From Bacillota bacterium (GTDB lineage Bacteria; Bacillota; Clostridia; Acetivibrionales; DSM-1351): a stretch of DNA of 19,737 bases. Positions 10,501 through 17,200 of this stretch are shown in pieces. The translations under genes and the position numbers were made by a program. Below the pieces are notes generated by a model. That model searched no databases and was not told the DNA's origin. It saw only the letters and a list, made by a program, of their open reading frames with translations. Numbering within the stretch: the first letter of the stretch is position 1; each line of letters begins with the position of its first letter. The DNA lies in assembly GCA_023443515.1 (NCBI GenBank), contig JAEZUC010000178.1, positions 1 to 19,737 of the forward strand. Reading direction: 5' to 3'.

Positions 10501-11282
10501 CTGAGGGTAAGATAAGGCACCGGAGTAAGTTTCAAATCAATACCTCCGGCTAATGCCATATCGCATTCTCCTTTATTAAGCATATTGCATGCATTATGAA
10601 TTGCTACTAACGAGGAGGAACATGCGGTATCAATGACATAACTAGAGCCTTTAAGATTAAAAAAGTCTGAAACTCTGGCAGCTATGAAATTAGTTATGTT
10701 TCCTGTTAATTTTTTGGGTGTTCCAAATTCATCATCAGAGGTATTGTAGGTACTAGATCTGGCGCCTACAATCACAGAAGTTCTTGAATTTGAAAGCTGC
10801 TTTTTTGAATAACCCGCTCTATGAAAGGCTTCAAGTGCAATTTCTAAGAATACTCTTTGTTGAGGATCTATACATTCAGCTTCAGCTTTATCAATTTTGA
10901 AAAAAGCTGTTGCAAACTTGTCTGCATCATTGATAAAACCGCCCCATTTTGAGTAGCTCATCCCTTGACTTTTACCCTCGGGGCTATAAAATGTGTCCAC
11001 AGGGCATCGTTCTGAAGGAAATTCAGATATACAATCTTTGCCTTTTTCCAAATTATCCCAAAAAACTTCCGGGTTATCTGCCTGCGGAAATCTTAAGGCC
11101 ATTCCTATAACTGCTATCTTTCCGTCTTCTTTATCAATTTCCCTGTGCCCGGCTTCCGGAACGACAGTTTTATATATATCACTGAAGGAATTCTTCAATT
11201 CTTCAATTAAGGATGATGCTGTTTTTGAATCTATACTCTTATTCTCTACTAATTCAAGTATGGCTTTTACTAACCGTTCCAC
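1515..11282 (-). CDS. Modular type I polyketide synthase B, complete, bimodular (3255 aa)
   Basis: A cytoplasmic megasynthase that adds two extender units. Residues are counted from the GTG at 11282. Order: N-terminal docking 1-40, KS 55-475 (Cys221, His356, His396), AT 578-870 (Ser672), DH 945-1207 (His962, Asp1128), KR 1222-1700, ACP 1735-1812 (Ser1772), linker with a QNQQQQNN run, KS 1861-2275 (Cys2020, His2156, His2196), degenerate AT 2367-2595, KR 2640-3105, ACP 3122-3198 (Ser3157), C-terminal docking 3215-3246. Module 1 should give an alkene and module 2 a beta-hydroxyl. Its layout repeats that of PKS A except for the ER: an AT-DH-KR module followed by a KR-only module with a dead AT. 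There is no thioesterase or other release domain, so the chain must pass on, presumably to PKS C, whose start codon overlaps its last codons. The start rests on the Shine-Dalgarno sequence and the TAGTG overlap. Confidence in the PKS call is very high. Confidence 0.98.
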   Translation of the reverse strand: MERLVKAILELVENKSIDSKTASSLIEELKNSFSDIYKTVVPEAGHREIDKEDGKIAVIGMALRFPQADNPEVFWDNLEKGKDCISEFPSERCPVDTFYSPEGKSQGMSYSKWGGFINDADKFATAFFKIDKAEAECIDPQQRVFLEIALEAFHRAGYSKKQLSNSRTSVIVGARSSTYNTSDDEFGTPKKLTGNITNFIAARVSDFFNLKGSSYVIDTACSSSLVAIHNACNMLNKGECDMALAGGIDLKLTPVPYLTLSDSKALSIDGKCYSFDKRADGFVPGEGGGAVLLKPLEKALKDGDIIYGIISGSSVNNDGHTMGITTPNYDGQKDVLRQAYKNAKIDPSTISYVEAHGTGTLIGDPIEIKALTEIFREYTDKKGYCAIGSVKTNIGHLDTASGVAGFIKVILSLYNKKIVPTLNCEMPNPRLNFLNSPFYPVTSLQNWEPVDNIRRAAISSFGFGGTNCHIVLEEYIEKQKTDTEAIKAEQVLMLSAENVSNLQKLAYLYRTVLENKSSINLQNFLYTANTAREMLAYRTALCVRDKQDTIDKLKLVETNEIEGVNKLKYTSENSFSKASVAMVFPGQGSHYIGMAEKLYHQIPVFKKAFDACNAIASEILDRPLIDIIYQKENEELLNQTCYTQPALFSICYSLAQVWIKSGIRPKAVIGHSVGEYVAACISGILTLEDAIKLICIRGNLIQSLPLNGGMIVIFLPHHKVLELIHELSADEQNSISIAAINSPSNTVISCELKLINKLINLLSGRGIRYTKLAVSHAFHSILMNPIVEEFGKVLGNVSFNTLQIPLVQNVTGKLIKKGTLDKEYWQNHLMQTVMFEKSINTATENGINIFLEVGPGTTASSMIKDILKGRDGIRIITSLNKNKEDLSSINSAVAELFTLGLNPDYSIFRAKKPKTELVPVCPLEREKCWIEQYKGKECPKVSLQDEDVVEIINEFNPVVRDHVVNGVKVFPGVALWEVVIRNTAKKFGKNVAALKQIKHITQLELKDGNSLKIKIIYEGIDNPGFKVMYKSDNKNDWKLCAGGSIEFGDSYSGDRIDLNNLIDNLRKSPVSVDELYGKFNSKGVVYGRTFRSIEQLWANEDSVIAKLKLSEAEELVSNNNLYYPNFVDGALQSVIGLKEKEESKNDTFIPFLVNKVSIQGSLQSEGYSYLKITRNSKEVITADIQITDTEGNVKITIQGHSFKKLNTNINMHSKDKSKRNGYFYIPKFVEKECSVSGNSNEFSVLILSNHDSFFDGIVKHLKELNFNTIRCIKGKEFRRIDKDTIEMDFNTTDNFNSMFNSMYSEGVQTIKIINFLPKTNIDYFSRERDGYYRSSEETVTDFVSLLKAIETNKTLKVSKILTVSTDCLNKNNLFETFKAVISGFVKTAAKEYPNIKMSLLNTDTCTTSSLWLIIDELKSESNDLVVKYKNQKRFIQTIEQISSQPATSAMGKIKKEGTYLITGGLNGLGFSIAQIISQKYGADLILVGKSEFPDRKEWDSYLQGTYADDNFSNKIKAIKTMEANGSKVRIFNVDVTYRYEVETLFDHLGDNPKIDGIFHLAGVIRDSLIRNKNAEDVNKVLSPKIQGSVNIVETFKRVNPSFIVFFSSIASFFGSIGQSDYAAANSFMDDYADFISKNLGIPAISINWTLWDAVGMGVRSGQADAKKSIGMQPFNIEDGYEALEEILGLNVSQVIALNNSIEEMALPTVTPSQEIKNYPQESLKETQVHEIDYVDLEFVIEDELISKISEILDISKKDINIDVNFMELGLDSISIVDFTSWVADRIKAELYPTLLFEYSTIKDFSQYLVSNHADCFKNLINETKEIKTSIEVIEAVKEEQETKSIQTDRPKPDQNQQQQNNAVAIIGFAGMFPGAKNVDEYWEILKNGVNSVTALTEEKFIQGNKDSDIWGGFLQNAEYFEPLFFNVSPKEAIFLDPQQRLFLETAWNTLDMAGYSSKRLNNQTVGVYVGASQVEYKKLCENSGITSPYMGLGNSLCVIANRVSYLLNLKGPSLTVDSACSSSLVALDIAYNAIVNKQVDMAIAGGVQLYFSTDTFEVFKAAGMLAKDGKCKTFDEKADGYVRGEGVGAVLLKPLNRAIEDGDNIYAVINGIAVNHDGNDKVGISAPNPNAQKQVILEAIKRADINPQDISHVEAHGTGTALGDPVEIKALTQAYREYTDKNSFCAISTAKSIIGHLESSSGIAGLIKTVLMFKNKMLPPTINFNKINPHIPFNSTPFYINDKLRPWDRGGKKKYASVSSFGFGGTNCHVILSDYETISRDERDTVSSTNVLAISAKTLSSLNAIIRDLEEYIDKNPYTKLKDLCFSMNTGRDSFDYKACFVADSISSLREKLKSVATKGVENSPKSGEVFYHLNTGKSSRFAVVLGNTTKIDMDLLLNIKKSDNLNLLNELNKIAVNFSGDSLEKIIEKKNYHSAVRIMSFISTYVIIKTLKVLGLEPSVYVTAKSQLMLAAVLTDMVSLETALEALIKDDSISMEIGSKKIRVIEDRDIDRNEVVHSLLSEARVDKVFAIGWRNTASDDYQVMDITSLSIPETLARAYLSGLEPDWIKYYQGDKYNRLILPMYPFERKRYCIDSVMEANNNVTNNDVLIKKEPVKKKNENSNKLIKAEQTNQTDKPNSLFRYTWKKAEEVTMGDYELKNKKIIVFGNRENESKAFLEALAKNNLECILVEASDSFREITSAYYQLNPMVEDNYTQLFEAVLKGNSQEVLIVHMWNVSHNISTLVENTEEIEKHLSLGLYSIFFIGKAIHRYETDIRLLFVTDCTHNLFKEKNVLSAIKYSSCIGLESLTKENQRIKAKSLDIDGQENDSDFIANYIFHELKTSDFAPEQICCSGGIKYVRQLEKIQDILPGSHEEIAESFKVIMIVGGASGLGLRLAKYYLQKYHCKIIIVGRTELSNSDYSQEAKKRSEELSGLVEAGYSVEYICTDVTSYEAVEQLSEHIRLKFGELDGIINCAGVIEDALVVNKDFKSFKKVISPKIFGSYILDKLVPVKKSGFFIMMSSLASVEGNPGQIDYSAANAFMDYYAFVGDKEVRKVSINLPFVLDGGMKVDSKYIKLISQKGLGPIKSQEVIQAINTILPNLNINNAAVLPANNANKDSNHIKGFLKTTLSKLLFIEEEQIDINLDFSNFGLDSLIIGDTVKAIEDYLGEAIPHSVFMEHSSINKLTEYLCKTHKGKMSFLPKTQGNKIAKPDIKQLRMNILRDVSNGAMDRAAGLEALLNLEGRGNVATEN
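1532..1547 (-). promoter_or_regulatory. Ribosome binding site for PKS C inside the end of PKS B
   Basis: On the minus strand GAAGGGAGGGG (1547-1537) precedes ATG (1534-1532), and the GGAGG core lies four bases before it. The next codon is TTG (1531-1529), at seven bases, a more usual spacing, so translation could begin at either. The PKS B stop (TGA, 1517-1515) lies downstream, giving a 20-base overlap in another frame and probable translational coupling. Confidence 0.75.
1545..1640 (-). other. C-terminal docking helices of PKS B
   Basis: Residues 3215-3246 include LRMNILRDVSNGAMDRAAGL, followed by EALLNL. The pattern is helix, Asn-Gly-Ala-Met-Asp, helix. It has the same shape as the C-terminus of PKS A and the N-terminus of PKS C (DNILKGLESGQITPEDAYAY), which supports a B-to-C handover by paired helices. 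Confidence 0.6.
1689..1919 (-). other. Acyl carrier protein (ACP) domain, PKS B module 2
   Basis: Canonical FSNFGLDSLIIGDT with phosphopantetheine site Ser3157, followed by FMEHSSINKLTEYL. It is the last carrier of PKS B, with no thioesterase after it, so its chain presumably passes to the KS of PKS C. Confidence 0.95.
1968..3365 (-). other. Ketoreductase (KR) domain, PKS B module 2
   Basis: The NADPH loop is VGGASGLG (2888-2895), with Val for the usual Thr. Lys3001, Ser3025 (MMSSLAS), Tyr3038 and Asn3042 (YSAAN) are all present. Asp2983 at the LDD position and Glu3030 at Tyr minus 8 point to B-type. The stretch NKDFKSFKKVISPKI and INLPFVLDGGMK pair it with the second KR of PKS A. With no DH, it should leave a beta-hydroxyl. 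Confidence 0.93.
3498..4184 (-). other. Degenerate, shortened acyltransferase remnant, PKS B module 2
   Basis: This remnant in the AT position covers about 2367-2595. FPGQG is replaced by VLGNT (2385-2389) and GHSxGE by TAKSQL (2464-2469, in PSVYVTAKSQLMLAAVLTD); HAFHS is absent. The surrounding helix IIKTLKVLGLEPS still matches the AT pattern (W..xGIxP). The distance from the first landmark to the end (FAIGW, about 2533) is about 148 residues, against about 270 in the intact AT. The end GLEPDWIKYY and LPMYPFERKRYC linker remain. No malonyl transfer is expected. Confidence 0.82.
4458..5702 (-). other. Ketosynthase (KS) domain, PKS B module 2
   Basis: Cys2020 in VDSACSSS, His2156 in EAHGTGT and His2196 form the triad. 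The last motif reads SIIGHLESSSG where the family usually has NIGH, a mild departure. The domain ends SSFGFGGTNCHVIL. Its flanks (GAKNVDEYWEIL, PLFFNVSPKEAI, INDKLRPWD) group it with the KS of PKS A module 2. Confidence 0.96.
5847..6080 (-). other. Acyl carrier protein (ACP) domain, PKS B module 1
   Basis: The phosphopantetheine site is Ser1772 in the canonical FMELGLDSISIVDF. The domain ends in YPTLLFEYSTIKDFSQYL. It is followed by a long hydrophilic linker with a Gln/Asn run (about 1854-1861) before the next KS. Confidence 0.95.
6183..7619 (-). other. Ketoreductase (KR) domain, PKS B module 1
   Basis: TGGLNGLG (1462-1469) binds NADPH. Lys1584, Ser1608 (FFSSIAS), Tyr1621 and Asn1625 (YAAAN) complete the tetrad. 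Asp1566 at the LDD position and Phe1613 at Tyr minus 8 indicate B-type. The tail SINWTLWDAVGMGVRSG resembles KRs of Bacillus-type PKSs. There is no ER in this module. Confidence 0.95.
7662..8450 (-). other. Dehydratase (DH) domain, PKS B module 1
   Basis: The full HxxxGxxxxP motif is present as HVVNGVKVFP, with His962 catalytic. Asp1128 and Gln1132 lie in VDGALQ, and YGRTF (1086-1090) matches YGPxF. All key residues are kept. With a B-type KR beside it, an E double bond is the usual outcome for this family (inference). Confidence 0.94.
8673..9551 (-). other. Acyltransferase (AT) domain, intact, malonyl-type, PKS B module 1
   Basis: This is the only AT whose catalytic region is visible. FPGQG is at 584-588, catalytic Ser672 is in GHSVGE, Arg697 in IRG, and SHAFHS at 775-780. 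HAFH is the classic malonyl-CoA signature (methylmalonyl ATs have YASH). The domain ends IFLEVGPG (849-856). It is followed by the post-AT linker to about residue 930 (CPLEREKCW). It is a candidate to load both ACPs of this protein, because the second module's AT is degenerate. Confidence 0.95.
9858..11120 (-). other. Ketosynthase (KS) domain, PKS B module 1
   Basis: The triad is complete: Cys221 in DTACSSS, His356 in EAHGTGT and His396 in NIGHLDTASG. The domain ends SSFGFGGTNCHIVLEE. It shares VGARSSTYN-like, SDFFNLKG and LNFLNSPFYP stretches with the KS of PKS C (IGARGGNY, SNFFNFKG, INFVDSPFYP). It would receive the beta-hydroxy intermediate from PKS A module 2. Confidence 0.97.
11163..11282 (-). 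other. N-terminal docking helices of PKS B
   Basis: Residues 1-40, before the KS, read as two amphipathic helices: LVKAILELVENK, then SIDSKTASSLIEELKNS. The pattern (hydrophobic helix, Lys/Gly, Ile-Asp, helix with Ala and Leu-Ile) mirrors the C-terminus of PKS A and the N-terminus of PKS C. It fits a four-helix-bundle docking half. Confidence 0.6.
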
Positions 11283-11295
11283 TATAGCTCCTCCC
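11280..11295 (-). promoter_or_regulatory. Ribosome binding site and TAGTG stop/start overlap, PKS A to PKS B
   Basis: On the minus strand GGGAGGAG (11295-11288) lies five bases before GTG (11282-11280). The TAG stop of PKS A (11284-11282) shares its G with this GTG. This fixes the start of PKS B at 11282. A TTG five codons upstream (11297) overlaps the Shine-Dalgarno sequence itself and is not credible. Close coupling should keep A and B at similar levels. Confidence 0.88.
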
Positions 11296-14200
11296 AAATA
11301 CTCTTTTTACCTATTTGAGCAACTATTTGCTCACATGCACTGTTTATATCAATGTCACCTTTTGCAAATTTATCAATAATGCTATTAAATGGATTATTAG
11401 TAAAATCCTGATTTTTATATTCTGCTTTTTCTAGCACTACGGCTTTATTAACTTCTTCTATTTTATTTAATTCTTCTTCTGTGGTTATTTGCGGTGTGGT
11501 TATTTCAGCTATTTCAGATATCCTATGACTAAGTTTTTCTGATAAATACCCGGATAATGCAGCTACATTAGGATACTCCAGAAAAATACTTGATTCAATT
11601 TGAGTATTAAATTCTCTCTCAAATAATACTGTTGCTTCTTTTATTAACATAGAGTCCATGCCATAATCTCCGAAGTTAACACTATCATCCATTTCTAAAG
11701 GGTCTAATATAAGAAGGCTTGAGATCAAAGCTCTTACCTTCGACAAAATATGGTTTTTATAATTATCTGCATTTTCGGCATTATGCAACAAATTTTCACA
11801 TCTATTTTTATTTATATTATTACATGGAATTCCACTTTTTCCATTTTTATTGTAGCACTTTCTTTTATTCCTGTAAACCCCGGGGATGATTTTAAGGTCT
11901 GAGCCTGTGTACTTCATAGCACAGAAAGTGCTGTTGTGTTTACATGAGAGAGCTACCTCCAATGCTTCAATGACTTCATTCATTTCTATCTGATATATGC
12001 CATAATTCTCCATTCTTTTCAACACTACATCGGTTGATTTCATTCCACCTCCATTTACAAAGGGTAAACACAGTGAAATAACTCTTTTGTGGGACTTGTT
12101 TAAAGCCGACTTTGCATAACTATTGTAAAAGCAGTTAGCCACTGAGTAATCTGCTTGTCCCTGATTGCAGAAATACGATGAAATCGATGACAATAAAAGT
12201 ATAAATTCTATCGGCTTATTGCCAAATATTTTCTCAATATTAAACAAGCCTTTAACCTTTGGAGAAAGCACTTTTTTGAAGTCAGAAAACTCTTTGTTTT
12301 GTAATAGTGAATCATCCTTAATTCCTGCACAATGGAATATACCATTAACTTCGCCGAGATTAGCTTCAATTTTGCTAACCGTTTTTTCTAATTCAGTGAA
12401 ATCAGCTATATCACAACTAAAGTACATAGTCTTAGAGCCGGTTTTTTCAATCTGAGCCATGGCATCATTTAATTTTTCTGAAGGTTCCTTACTCCTTCCG
12501 ATAAATGCAAATCTAACAGAAGCTTGCTTTACCACAAACTCAGCAATTTTTATTCCTATATTAGACCCGCCACCAGTTATAATATACGTTCCCATATTTT
12601 TTATGCAGTCATTATTACTGGCTTCAACATTTATTTTTACAAAATCTTTAACAAATCTTATTCCTTTTCTATAACATACATCCATATTTCTATCTGCGGT
12701 CAGTAATTCATCTGTTACGGTTCGACCAATAAACTCCATATCTGCACTTGCTTCGAAATCCAGATTTAGAAAATTTACACCTTTTTCTTCATTGGAAAAC
12801 ACTTTAGTTAATACCTGTAAAGACTGCATATGAGGATAGATGTTTAACTTTTCGTTATATATATTATCCGCATTAAAGGTAAGAGTAATAAAATCAATCT
12901 TTTTTGTGTGTTTATTGCTGATAAGGGACTTTATCACATTAAATAATGCATTCAGGTTGCCATAAAAATCTTCTTCGATATTATTGATACTTATATCATC
13001 ATCTTTACCTGTGATACCGGGAATGTAAATAACGCCTGAAATATCCACATTTTTTGTTTTTAAATAATCAAATAAATGTGAGTAATGATCTTTTTCAAAA
13101 ACATTAATTTCAATAAAATTATCTCCCACATAATATTTTTTGCCCAAATAAACAGTAATACTTTTAATATCTGCCGATGATAATTGTCTGCTTATGCGCT
13201 GAGACAATCCGTCAGTACCATCAAATATTATATAGCTACCCTCAATTTCAATATTTTGTTTTTCTGTTATAGGCCCTTCCTGCCAAGTATTATCATAAAA
13301 ACTTATACTATGATTTTTCTCTTTAATGATAGAATCATTGGAAACCTCCGTCCAGTATGACTTCAATTGGAAGGGGTATAGGGGTAAACTAACTCTTTTA
13401 TACCTCTTGGAAGCATAAAGTGACTGCCATTTTATAGTCACACCGGCCTTGAATAATTGTGCTATTAAAATCAGAAATTCAAACTTGCTTTCCAAATTAC
13501 ATTTAATAAGCTTATTAAAAATCTCAGGGAATTCTTTACTGTAATCAATTTCACTGATTTCTTTCTCGTTTCCCCCTAAGTGTACAATACGATCAGTTTT
13601 GTTTTCATTAATATAGGTTGCAATTATATTATCAAAAACGGATATTTCCTCACTACGTGTAAATGATTGTACTAATTCTATATTCTCGGTAACAATCCTG
13701 TTATCAATAATTGATACCACAGGATAGTTCCCATCATTTACATTTATGGTTCTGTCCCCTTTATTTAAAACTATCATAATTGCATCCCTAATAGATATAC
13801 CACCGGATAAAGCCACCGCAGCTATTATTTCTTTTCCATAAGCTATCACATATGAAGGCACTACGCCTAAACTTTCCATAGTTTTCCCAGTGGAGTACGC
13901 TCTAAAGAGTTGCTCCAATTCGTCCTCCGCCTCTACATTTATCTTTAAGTTAAGTTCCTTAAAAATTTGCCAGCATTCCTCCATAGTTTCATTAAAGATG
14001 GCAATATCTAAAACCCCTTTATATGAATTTAAATAGAAAGCTATTTTTTTATCTTTCTTTAAAATAACTTGGTCAGAAGTTTCATCAACATACTGTTGAA
14101 GCTTCTGCTTTAAATCCTCCACTGAATAAACAACTTCCGCAAGTCTACTGTCCATTTGCCTTTTACCTACAGCGGCTGTATAACATATATCACTTAAATT

Positions 14201-17200
14201 AAGCTCCTCACCGTCTTCCATCATTTCTATAAAAGCTTTTGCAAAGCTTCTCAGAGACACTCTGTTAGTAGCTGAGAGTACGAATAAATGCGGAATCTGT
14301 TCTTCTGCAGAATAGTTACTATCATTTCTATAATTGTCTGCACTCTCAATAATAATATGTGCATTAGTACCACTGAAGCCAAAAGAGCTTACCCCTGCCC
14401 TGACAACTTCCGAATCCCAGGTTCTTAGCTTATCATTTACAAAGAACGGAGTATTTTGAAGGCTCAATATGGGGTTCATTTCTTTAAAATGTATTGAAGG
14501 AGGGAGTTTTTTCTCTTTCATTGCAAGTATAACCTTTATTATACTCGCTACCCCTGCCGCTGCTTCTGCATGTCCAATATTTGACTTCACTGAACCTATG
14601 GGACATGATGATTTATTTAAAATACCATCATATACTTTATTAAGGCCTTCTATCTCTATAGGGTCCCCTATAAATGTGCCTGTACCATGAGCTTCTATAT
14701 ATGAAATAGTTTCAGGGTCTACTTTTGCCTTGTCCAATGCCTTTTTTATTACCTCTGCCTGTGCAGCAGGATTAGGTGCAGTAATTCCATTTGAGAAACC
14801 ATCATTATTTAATGCTGTACCCTTTATAACTGCATGTATGATGTCACCATCTTCTATGGCTTTATCCAATGATTTCAGTAACAGTACTCCAACACCTTCC
14901 GAAGAAACAAATCCATCAGCAGATTTATCAAAGGTTTTACATCTTGTAGAAAGTGCATTCATACTCTTAAAGGCACCGGAGCTTTCCGGTGTAATCAAAA
15001 GATTGACACCTCCAGCCATAGCCATATCACAATCTCCTGTTACAATACTTTCACAAGCAAGGTGTAACGCAACTAAAGAAGATGAGCACGCAGTATCAAC
15101 TGCAATTGCGGGACCTTTCAGATTTAACCAATAGGATATTCTGCTGGCAAGCATAGAGTGTGTATTTCCTGTAACTGAATATCCCTGAGCTTGGGTAGGT
15201 ATTTTATCAATTACGTCCAGATAATCTCTTCTGGAAACTCCGACAAATACACCTGTATTTACCGGAAGTGTTCCGGTATAACCATACCCCGCATTTTCTA
15301 CAGCTTCCCAGGCTTTTAGCATGTATAACCTTTGCTGAGGGTCCATTACTATTGCTTCAGCAGGAGATATGTTAAAAAACAAAGGATCAAATTTATCAAT
15401 GTCCTCTAGAAAGCCTCCCTTTATACTGGTTAAATCATAATCTTTATCTATAGGTAATAACGCTCTCCGGCTTTCAGGAAAACTATCAATAGAATCAGTC
15501 GCTGAACATAAATTATCCCAATATTGTTTTAGATTTTTTGCTCCCGGGAAAGCACCTGACATACCTATTACTGCTATATCAGAATTACCGGAACTCTTTC
15601 TGCCATTTGTTTCTGCCATTTGCTTATCCCTCAATGGTTTTATGTCCGGGAAAGTTAGGATTACCTTACCTACATTTTTTCTGGATGCCATATAAACGAA
15701 AGCATCTCTCATATCTTCATATTTAAAAGAAGATACATTAATAGGCTTTAAGGTTCTGTTTTTTAACATATTATCCATGGCATTTATATGCTTATCTAAT
15801 ATCACTTTACTAAGTCTCTTTAGATCCATGCTGAAGAAGCTTTGGTTCTCTACAAAGATGCCTAAGTCAATTTTAGGCGCTGCTCTTAGACCAGCCATAC
15901 CCATCTCTAAAAATCTTCCATTAGGTGCAACCAATTTCATTAAGCCTTCAATTTCATCACCGGAGGAAGATGTTAAAAGTAAGTCTACACCTTTACCGTT
16001 TGTTACCTCCATTACAAATTCATTTACGTTTTCTTTTCTATAATTTACTGTATAGTCTACTCCTATAGATTTTAAGTAATCCGCTTTTTCATCCGAACCA
16101 ACAGCACCAATAATTACAGCCTTTGCTGCTTTAGCTATCTCGATAGCCATGAGTCCGACTCCACCGGCAGCGCCTCTTATTAATATAGTTTCACTTTCCT
16201 TTATTTTGCCCAAATAGTTTAAGCAGTGGTATGCAGTAAGAAATACTATAGGCAAAGCAGCTCCTTGTGAAAAACTCATGTACTCCGGTTTTTTCCATAC
16301 TGTGCTTTCATCTACACTTACAAACTGAGCAAAGCCTCCGATACCTTTTGTAAGTCCTATTACCTCCTGCCCAACTTTAAATCTCAAAACTTCCTTACCA
16401 ACTCTTTCAACAATCCCTGAAACCTCATTTCCTAATATATATGGGTATGTATTTAATGCGTTAGGATAGTTTCCAAGTACAGTCAGTACATCTGAAAAAT
16501 TTATGCCCGCTGCTCTTACCCTTATAAGAACTTCTTTGGGACCTATCTCAGGCATTTTTGTCTCATCTATAACCAGATTATTAAAACTTCCGGGCCTTGT
16601 TATAAGAATGGCTTTCATTTTCTCCATATCTTCACAACATTCTTCCTGTGTACATTTACTTTCACAAGATATAAGCTCTTCACCAGTTTTAACTATGATT
16701 TTGTTTTCCTCTATTTCAGCTGATTCTGTTCCCGCTTCCACGCCGGAAGTTAACAGTTTTTCAAATTCTGTCTTATATTCTTCCAGCAGATAATTTGATA
16801 ATTTCTCCACATTGTTATACTCAAAGAATACCGTTGGATATAGCATAATCCCGGCATCCTTTTCCAATTCACTGCTTAAGTTTATCAGTGTTATGGAATC
16901 GATGCTCAAATCTAAAAATGCTGTATTGGTATCTGTTTCATCAATAACAATGCCTATCAATTTATGTATTTTCTCAATTAAATATTTACTCGTTAATGTT
17001 TTTAGTGAGCCAACACGACTCTCACCTTTTTTTACCAAAATTCCTTTGGCAACTGAATCCGTCAGTGGCTTACTATGCTGTACAGCTTTAACCTCTATGG
17101 GTGCTTGACTGTCGTTATTCATAAGTACCTGTACAGCTCCGGTTGACAAAATTCTTTGGAAAGCATCTATTCCTTCTTTATTTGTAATAGGCCTTAAATT

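Noticed and set aside
11295..11297. TTG as the start of PKS B
   Set aside because: It overlaps the Shine-Dalgarno sequence; the GTG at 11282 has correct spacing and the TAGTG overlap.
10993..11379. Plus-strand open frame of 128 codons at the A/B junction
   Set aside because: It lies antisense to conserved KS and docking coding sequence, has no recognisable motif or ribosome binding site, and is a shadow of the real genes.
11924..13306. Hidden DH or methyltransferase domain in the second modules
   Set aside because: No HxxxGxxxxP/DxxxQ pair and no SAM-binding glycine motif was found between the AT relic and the KR; the space is filled by the KR structural subdomain.
13349..14056. Frameshift or sequencing error as the cause of the missing AT motifs
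   Set aside because: The frame is continuous, both AT ends align in frame, no other minus-strand frame here is open long enough to hide the missing part, and PKS B shows the same state.
14730..15134. Plus-strand open frame of 134 codons
   Set aside because: It is the complement of the KS active-site region of PKS A module 2. Its length follows from codon constraint on the real strand.
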